A stretch of 11,451 bases of DNA from DATGCT01 sp964639325. GTDB taxonomy: Bacteria; Patescibacteriota; Minisyncoccia; UBA6257; GWB1-50-10. Position 1 is the first letter of the stretch; the number at the start of each line of letters is the position of its first letter. The DNA lies in contig CAZXDO010000036.1 of assembly GCA_964639325.1 (NCBI GenBank), positions 1 through 11,451 of the forward strand, given 5' to 3'. Below, piece after piece: positions 6,890 to 11,451 of this stretch. The position numbers and the translations under genes were made by a program. The notes beneath the pieces are model-generated. The model had not been told where the DNA came from and did no database searches. It saw only the letters and a list, made by a program, of their open reading frames with translations.

Positions 6890-7468
6890 TTATTCTATCT
6901 TATATTTCATTGATGGTATCATTCTGTTTTTGATCAATTCTCGTAATCTTGGTATTGATTTAGATAAAAGCCTTATTCGTTGATAACTTTTGTCTTTATT
7001 TAATCTTGCGTCAATCCCTAATCTATTTAATTTTTTTAACAGTATATTTTGGTCATTAACAGAATACTGTTGAGTATTAAAATAAAAATTAGAATTTCCA
7101 CATTTACTTCCATCATCCATATACCATACAGATAAAATTATGTCATTGAGAACTAAATTATTGGGTACTATTTTTTTATTATCTTTGTAAAAAATACTAT
7201 ACAATTCAGTGAGCTCTACCAATTGTTTTGTATAAAATCTATATGCAATTCTACCTTTATTAGTTTTTCTCTTTTTTGGTGATGAAACTGTAATATTCTT
7301 TAAAATCGAATATTTCCAATCAACATAATCCTTAGATTTAAAACTATGATTTATTTCCAATATGGCATTCTTTCTTCCTATAATAATTCTTAAATAACCA
7401 TCACCTAAGATAGTTCCAATAATTAGTGATTTTTGTAATTGACTTAAACTTCCCACGGTATTGTCCAT
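6890..7468 (-). CDS. LAGLIDADG homing endonuclease of intron 1
   Basis: A 192-aa two-motif LAGLIDADG enzyme: motif 1 LIIGTILGDG at 15-24 with D23, and motif 2 LSVWYMDDG at 112-120 with D119. INHSFKSKDYVDWKY at 39-53 and PSMKYKIE at the C-terminus match its neighbour in intron 2, so the two are related but clearly diverged. The ATG at 7468 lies at the edge of the intron's Q element, so residues DNTVGSL are encoded by catalytic-core RNA. This start is favoured because an extended -10 (TGTTATAAT, 7484-7476) lies 7 bases upstream, suggesting a private leaderless transcript independent of the rRNA. The expected role is homing into intronless 23S at position 2500. Catalytic acids are intact. Confidence 0.9.
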   Translation of the reverse strand: MDNTVGSLSQLQKSLIIGTILGDGYLRIIIGRKNAILEINHSFKSKDYVDWKYSILKNITVSSPKKRKTNKGRIAYRFYTKQLVELTELYSIFYKDNKKIVPNNLVLNDIILSVWYMDDGSKCGNSNFYFNTQQYSVNDQNILLKKLNRLGIDARLNKDKSYQRIRLLSKSIPRLRELIKNRMIPSMKYKIE

Positions 7469-7475
7469 TATAAGT

Positions 7476-7484
7476 ATTATAACA
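7476..7484 (-). promoter_or_regulatory. Possible internal promoter for the intron 1 endonuclease
   Basis: On the minus strand TGTTATAAT ends 7 bases before the ATG at 7468. It is the same nine bases found before the wall operon gene at 4954. No -35 is evident, and the site lies within the P5 region of the intron, so the match could also be a by-product of AT-rich intron sequence. Confidence 0.4.
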
Positions 7485-9491
7485 TTTAATGGAGTTCACC
7501 GTTATAAGCCGAATTTTGTCCTTCAATCTCACTCAGAACAATCCTGAGTTTATCGAAGGGATTGGTATGACATTACTGTCATAGCACCCCGATATGTTAA
7601 GGTGCCGAGCGGAGCCGTCGATATGAACTTTCGGGCTCCACCAGCCTGTTATCCCTAGAGTAACTTTTATCCGAAATCTCTACGCCTTCTACAACGGCGT
7701 ATCGGGTCACTAAGCTCTGCTTTCGCAATAGTTTGGGATGTCTCCCTCACTATAAAGCTGGCTTTTGCCTTTACACTACCTCCGCCATTTCCATCGGCGG
7801 ATAGCCAACCTTAATAGACTCCTCCGTTACTTTTTAGGAGGATCGCGCCCCACGAAAACTACCCACCAGGCACTGTCTCTCAACGTTTTTTCCGTTGAGG
7901 TTAGAACTTACCTTCAAAAAGACAGGTGTTTCATTGGCGACTCCATTCTGACCGAAACCAGAACTTCAAAGTCTCCCTGCTACGCTACGCATTTTAAAAA
8001 TAAGCTCAATACCAAGCTATAGTAAAGCTTCTAGGGTCTTTTCGTCTTGCTGCGGGTACCCAGCGTCTTCGCTGGACACGCATTTTCACCGGGCTCCTCG
8101 TTGAGACAGCTCCCCAGTCGTTATACCTTTGATGCACGTCGGAATTTACCCGACAAGAAATTACGCTACCTTAGAACCGTTATAGTTACGGCTGTCATTG
8201 ACCAGGGCTTCAAGCGCTTAGCCATTCCGATAAATCGAAATAACCAACACTCTTAACCTTCTGGCATCGGACAGGCATCAGCCCCTATACATCACCTTAC
8301 GGTTTCGCAGGGACCTGTGTTTTTGGTAAACAGTCGCCAGGGAATCTTTCGCTGCGGCCCATTAGATGGACGCTTTCGCGCTATCTAACGGGCAGGGCTT
8401 ATCCCAAAGTTACGCCCGCTTGATTGCCGAGTTCCTTAACGAGGAATCACCCGTTCCCCTGAGGCTACTCGCCTCACCCACCTGTGTCGGTTTACGGTAC
8501 GGGTTCCATTCTTTTTTCTGCCTTTCGGCAGACTTAGAGACTTTTCTTGGAAGTGGGCTCGATCAACTCACCAAGGTAAAACCTTGACTCGCTTCTGCCC
8601 TGGAGTTTCCGTTAAAACGGTATGTGCCGGATTTGCCTGACACAAACTCTCGGTCAAAGACGCCAAACCACTAAGGCGCTCAACCTACTCCACTTCGTCC
8701 TCCCGTCGTAAAGAATGGAAGGGCCGGAATATTAACCGGCTGGCCATCGGCTACAGCTTTCGCCATCGCCTTAGGACCGCCTAACCTTTGGCTGATTGTC
8801 ATTGCCAAAGAAACCTTAGGTTTACGGGGTCCTGACTTCTCATCAGGATTGTGGTTACTCATGCCGACATTCTCACTTCCTTAAGCTCCACCTTAACTCG
8901 CGTTAAAACTTCAATGCTTAAGAAACGCTCCCCTACCAAGTCACTGAAAAAACAGTAACTTTCGCGTCTTCGGTATTTGGTTTTAGCCCCTATAAATTTT
9001 CGGCGCAATTCTCCACTCTGCTAAAAGCAGAATCGAATAGTGAGTTGTTACACACTCTTTAAAGGATGGCTACCTCTAAGCCAACCTACTAACTGTCTAT
9101 GGTGAATCACCGCCTTTGACTGCACTTAACCAAAATTTAGGGACCTTAGACTGCGATCTGGACTCATCGCCTTTTGACTATGGAGCTTCGCCCCCACAGT
9201 CTAACTAATTATCATAACCTTATGGTATTCGGAGTTTGATTGGTATGCTGAGCTTTCGCCCTATACACACCATCCAGTGCTCTACCCCCACAAGGATAAA
9301 TAACCGCTAGCCCTAAAGCTATTTCGGGGAGAACCAGCTATTCCCAGGCTCGATTAGCTTTTCACTCCTTACCACAACTCATCCCAGAGTATTGCACGGC
9401 TCAAGGGTTCGGACCTCCTCTCATATTTCTATGAGACTCATCCTGGTCATGGTAAGCTCGCCTGGCTTCGGGTCTTAAATCTACTACTTCT

Positions 9492-9538
9492 CAATTAATC
9501 TCTTTGCCAATTAAAATAATTAACAAAGAGAAAAATTG
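9492..9538 (-). other. 23S expansion hairpin
   Basis: The arms CAATTAATCTCTTTG and CAAAGAGAAAAATTG pair at 13 of 15 positions around a short AT-rich loop. The segment lies between the conserved AAACCGAGCGTGAATAG and GACCCGAAG of 23S, where E. coli has a much shorter stretch. It is an rRNA helix extension; no intron signs are seen. Confidence 0.6.
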
Positions 9539-10051
9539 ATAATGCGCTATTCACGCTCGGTTTCCCTACGACTCCTTCCAATAATGGAATTAATCTAAGC
9601 AGTAGAAATAAACTCGTCGGCTCATTCTTCAATAGGCACACCGTCACCCTCTTAAAAAGAAGGCTCCGATTGCTTGTAGGCAAAATGGTTTCAGGTTCTA
9701 TTTCACTCCCCTCACCGGGGTTCTTTTAACCTTTCCCTCACGGTACTTGTTCGCTATCGATCACAGTAAGTATTTAGTCTTTCCGGAGTAGTTCCGGATA
9801 ATTTCCTCCAGGTTTTCTGTTCCTGAGGTATTCAAGAGAAAATACATAAATTTAATAATAATTTTCGTTTACGGGACTTTCACCCTCTTTGGTTTACCTT
9901 TCCAGATAATTCAACTAACTATTATTTAGAATTTTGAAAACCGAAGTTTTCGCGTATTTTTCTTATAACCCCCATTAAAATTTTGCAAGCAAAATTAAAA
10001 TAGGTTTAGACTTTTCCTCTTTCGCTCGCCGCTACTTAAGGAATCACAAAC

Positions 10052-10094
10052 GCATTTAACTACTATTGAGTACTAAACAACAGTAGTTAAATGC
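10052..10094 (-). other. 23S expansion hairpin in the 5' domain
   Basis: GCATTTAACTACT (10052-10064) and AGTAGTTAAATGC (10082-10094) form a perfect 13-bp stem. It sits between AGGAAAAGAAAACAAG and GATTCCTTAAGTAGCGGCG, where E. coli 23S has only a few bases. It reads as a lineage-specific expansion of the rRNA, not an intron, because no group I core fits in it. Confidence 0.6.
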
Positions 10095-10315
10095 ACTTTC
10101 TTGTTTTCTTTTCCTCTGGGTACTGAGATGTTTCACTTCCCCAGGTACGCTCCATATTGTTAAACAATATGGCAACACTGTTTTACAATGTTAGGTTGCC
10201 CCATTCGGAGACCTCCGGATCAAAGGTTACTACACACCTCCCCGAAGATTATCGCAGTTACGCCGCGTCCTTCATCGCCTTACTGTGTCAAGGCATCCAC
10301 CATCTGCCCTTATTA

Positions 10316-10406
10316 CAACTTTCCCATCTTTAGTGAAAAGACCAACTAAAGATGAAATACTCTATTAAATTACTTTAATATTCAATAGAGCGAAATTTTC
10401 AAAGAA
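10316..10406 (-). repeat. 23S processing stem, 5' strand, interrupted by a hairpin
   Basis: The pairing blocks are 10316-10340 and 10394-10406. The 53 bases between them contain their own stem, CTCTATT/AATAGAG, so the processing stem carries a side hairpin on this strand only. A local 10-bp hairpin, CATCTTTAGT with ACTAAAGATG (10325-10354), competes with the long-range pairing before the 3' end is made. The block at 10393-10408, GGTTCTTTGAAAATTT on the minus strand, also resembles the boxA element found before 23S in Gram-positive rRNA spacers, so it may bind NusB/NusE as well. Confidence 0.7.
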
Positions 10407-10429
10407 CCTTCAAACAGAAATTCTGGACT

Positions 10430-10452
10430 AAAAAACCACCGAGAAGTGGTGG
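10430..10452 (-). terminator. Terminator-like hairpin in the 23S leader
   Basis: On the minus strand, stem CCACC/GGTGG with a 7-base loop is followed by TTTTTT. On the plus strand the same stem is followed by CGTTTTT, so it could act both ways. It lies between the 23S promoter and the 23S gene, which is an odd place for a terminator. The stem is short (5 bp, extendable by one G-U pair), so efficiency would be partial. Confidence 0.5.
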
Positions 10453-10488
10453 CGTTTTTAAACAAAGATAGTTTGCCTATCCACTTCT
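10442..10488 (-). promoter_or_regulatory. Alternative pairing that would prevent the leader terminator
   Basis: AGAAGTGG (10488-10481) is perfectly complementary to CCACTTCT (10449-10442). The second arm uses the loop and two bases of the terminator stem, so the two structures exclude each other. A small hairpin, GATAG/CTATC, nests between the arms. The pairing is seen; an antiterminator function is inferred. Confidence 0.35.
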
Positions 10489-10521
10489 TTTTTTCTTGTG
10501 TTTTTCTACAATAATCATCAT
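10477..10521 (-). CDS. Possible 14-codon leader peptide in the 23S leader
   Basis: The minus strand encodes MMIIVEKHKKKRSG and a TAG stop. It begins about 11 bases after the predicted transcription start and has no Shine-Dalgarno sequence. Its last three codons form the first arm of the alternative pairing at 10488-10481, so a ribosome ending there would mask that arm. This is the geometry of translation-coupled attenuation, but a frame this short can arise by chance in AT-rich DNA. It is listed because of its position only. Confidence 0.2.
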   Translation of the reverse strand: MMIIVEKHKKKRSG

Positions 10522-10538
10522 ATTTGTTCAGCTTTTAT

Positions 10539-10566
10539 ATTATATTCAATATTTTATAAAAGTCAA
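10539..10566 (-). promoter_or_regulatory. Predicted 23S-5S rRNA promoter
   Basis: On the minus strand there is a -35 TTGACT (10566-10561), a 16-base spacer, and a perfect -10 TATAAT (10544-10539). The predicted start is near 10532, giving a leader of about 208 nt before 23S. With no 16S upstream, 23S needs a promoter of its own, and this is the best match in the interval. Confidence 0.7.
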
Positions 10567-10596
10567 CCCCTTAATCCTTCTTTTAATCCCAGGGAC

Positions 10597-10624
10597 TTGA
10601 CAAATTATTTCCATTTGCTATAAT
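10597..10624 (+). promoter_or_regulatory. Consensus plus-strand promoter with no gene after it
   Basis: The plus strand has TTGACA (10597-10602), a 16-base spacer ending in TGC, and TATAAT (10619-10624). Both hexamers are perfect and the -10 is extended. The predicted start is about 10631, which is the first base of the terminator hairpin. It is divergent from the 23S promoter; the two -35 elements are 30 bases apart. Confidence 0.75.
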
Positions 10625-10630
10625 ACAGAT

Positions 10631-10672
10631 GCTGTCATTTTTGGCTTGCCAAAAGTGGCAGCATTTTTTATT
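10631..10672 (+). terminator. Strong plus-strand intrinsic terminator, possibly a whole tiny RNA
   Basis: GCTGTCATTTTTGG pairs with CCAAAAGTGGCAGC around a CTTG loop, making a 14-bp stem with two G-U pairs, followed by ATTTTTTATT. On the minus strand no T-run follows, so it works on the plus strand only. Because a consensus promoter points straight into it, the product would be a hairpin RNA of about 40 nt. No gene lies on the plus strand for it to serve. Confidence 0.7.
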
Positions 10673-10689
10673 ATTAAAACTTTTAATTT

Positions 10690-10721
10690 AAAAACGCAGG
10701 AGAATATTCTCCTGCGTTTTT
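10690..10721. terminator. Bidirectional terminator, perfect 32-bp palindrome
   Basis: AAAAACGCAGGAGAAT is followed by its exact reverse complement. It reads as a GC-rich stem with an A-run before and a T-run after on either strand. It lies 24 bases after the stop codon of the MscS-like gene, so it ends that minus-strand transcript. It would also stop plus-strand readthrough from the small transcript unit. Confidence 0.85.
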
Positions 10722-10745
10722 AATATCTAGATCTTTTCTTAATCT

Positions 10746-11420
10746 TTACTCTATATCTTTCTTCATTTTTCCTAACAAATCTTGAGCAAATTCTTTACCA
10801 CCTAAACCAAAAGCTAATCCTCCAGCAATAGCTAACATTGCTACAATTCCAGTAAACAAAGTATTAACAATGTATGAAGCAACTCTTAATTGAGATAAAG
10901 CAGTAATCACTCCAAAAATAAGAAATGCCCAACGGGAAATAGCAGCTAGAAAATTTTGATATTTTAAACCAGCTCCAGCAACTGAGGCTTTAACAAACTT
11001 AGCAAAATATTCACCCAAAACAATAGCTGCTAAAAGAATTAAAATAGAAACTAAAACATTCGGCAAATAATTCACAATGCTGTTTATGAAATCACCAACA
11101 GCATACAAGCCCCAAATATTACAAGCTGCTACTAAGAACGCAAGCAGAATTAACCACTTAACAATTTGGCCAATAAAAAAACCTGCGTCTAAACGAACTC
11201 CAGCTTTATCAGTAAATCCTTTAAAACCAATCTTTTCTAAAATGGGATCTATTTTTAAAAGGTCAATTAATTTTTCAACTAATTGAGCAATCCCATTACC
11301 AATAACCAGCCCTACTAGAAAAACGATTAATCCTCCTAATAAAGTAGGTAAGAAAAAAAGAAACCCATACCACAATTCAAACAATGCAGTAGAACTGGCT
11401 TGAGTTATAGTACTAACCAT
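10746..11420 (-). CDS. MscS-like transmembrane-helix protein (TM_helix family), no cytoplasmic domain
   Basis: A 224-aa, almost entirely hydrophobic protein with about five membrane segments (roughly residues 18-42, 82-104, 117-143, 158-178 and 185-207). The C-terminal segment AIAGGLAFGLGGKEFAQDLL at 197-216 resembles the pore-lining helix of MscS channels (glycine and alanine-rich, ending in a GGK/R-type turn). The spacing of helices fits the conserved-TM-helix family found in channel relatives such as CmpX. The soluble beta and alpha/beta domains that follow the pore helix in MscS are absent. It may form a small channel or a membrane scaffold; gating by tension is not shown. The start at 11420 is near the window edge and has no Shine-Dalgarno sequence. 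It ends at its own terminator and is not part of the rRNA unit. Confidence 0.75.
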   Translation of the reverse strand: MVSTITQASSTALFELWYGFLFFLPTLLGGLIVFLVGLVIGNGIAQLVEKLIDLLKIDPILEKIGFKGFTDKAGVRLDAGFFIGQIVKWLILLAFLVAACNIWGLYAVGDFINSIVNYLPNVLVSILILLAAIVLGEYFAKFVKASVAGAGLKYQNFLAAISRWAFLIFGVITALSQLRVASYIVNTLFTGIVAMLAIAGGLAFGLGGKEFAQDLLGKMKKDIE

Positions 11421-11451
11421 ATTTTTATTTTTTAAATTTTATTTCTTCGTT

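Larger units (their letters stand above)
6741..7599 (-). ncRNA. Group I intron 1, after 23S position 2500, encodes a LAGLIDADG endonuclease
   Basis: This 859-nt insert follows the exon end GGCACCT (U2500) and ends in G before CGATGTC. The intron start TAACATATCGGGGTGC gives a textbook guide: GGGTGC pairs with exon GCACCU (P1, with U-G at the cut), and the adjoining ACATATCG can pair with CGAUGU of the next exon (P10). The core elements are CTTATAACGGTGAA (P, 7510-7495 region), AATACCGTGGGAAGTT (Q, 7462-7447), TATAACCCCGTAGAGACTT (R, about 6870-6852) and GAAGATATAGTCC (S, about 6782-6770). P6 is extended by CAATTACA/TGTAATTG, which flank the endonuclease ORF, so the gene sits in the P6 loop. 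Confidence 0.9.

Noticed and set aside
5527..7599. Archaeal-type bulge-helix-bulge introns as the source of the LAGLIDADG genes
   Set aside because: The inserts have group I P, Q, R and S elements, a guide sequence with U-G at the 5' splice site and a terminal G, which fit group I introns.
5885..7599. One large insertion carrying two endonuclease genes
   Set aside because: The 11 bases between the two ORF regions match E. coli 2501-2511 exactly, and each side has its own complete intron core.
7765..8587. Several plus-strand open frames of 69-85 codons
   Set aside because: They are antisense to conserved 23S domains; their length follows from the base composition of rRNA.
8680..9683. Minus-strand open frames of 60 and 62 codons
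   Set aside because: They are in-sense frames through conserved 23S exon sequence and show no independent gene signals.
10436..10452. Leader hairpin as the terminator of the MscS-like gene
   Set aside because: That gene already has a perfect terminator at 10690-10721, and the 23S promoter lies between the two.

Overview
The window is AT-rich outside the rRNA genes. It looks like a piece of a Candidate Phyla Radiation (Patescibacteria) genome, most likely from the Parcubacteria group. This is judged from four things: a minimal cell-wall gene set carried on short, AT-rich genes without Shine-Dalgarno sequences; a membrane-anchored protein with a DCGG-type cysteine motif and two peptidoglycan-binding repeats; a transmembrane-only MscS-like protein; and a 23S rRNA gene broken by intron-encoded LAGLIDADG endonucleases, which is common in that radiation. 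No 16S gene is present, so the assignment is an inference.

Every protein gene and rRNA lies on the minus strand, so transcription runs from high to low coordinates. From the right: a small MscS-like membrane protein (11420-10746) ends at a perfect palindromic terminator (10690-10721). Next is a roughly 400-base regulatory interval. It holds a plus-strand consensus promoter that runs straight into a terminator (10597-10672), a divergent minus-strand promoter for 23S (10566-10539), and a 23S leader with a 14-codon mini-ORF, a terminator-like hairpin, a competing pairing and a boxA-like element.

The 23S rRNA gene spans about 10324-5169 and is far longer than usual because of three group I introns in the peptidyl-transferase region (domain V). 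By E. coli numbering they follow positions 2500, 2511 and 2593. The first two each encode a LAGLIDADG homing endonuclease in their P6 loop and are separated by an exon of only 11 nt. The third is short and has no ORF. All three share the same core sequences and look like sister elements. A long inverted repeat flanking 23S forms its processing stem. A short spacer without tRNA and a 5S gene follow. There is no 16S gene upstream of 23S, so the rRNA genes are unlinked here.

Left of 5S lies a cell-wall operon, starting from an extended -10 promoter so close to the ATG that the mRNA would be nearly leaderless. It encodes a membrane-anchored peptidoglycan-binding protein, a RodA/FtsW glycan polymerase and an MltG endolytic transglycosylase, that is, binding, synthesis and chain release for peptidoglycan. 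The left edge holds an AbiE-type (type IV) toxin-antitoxin pair with a 36-bp palindromic operator. The AbiEii toxin gene runs off the window.
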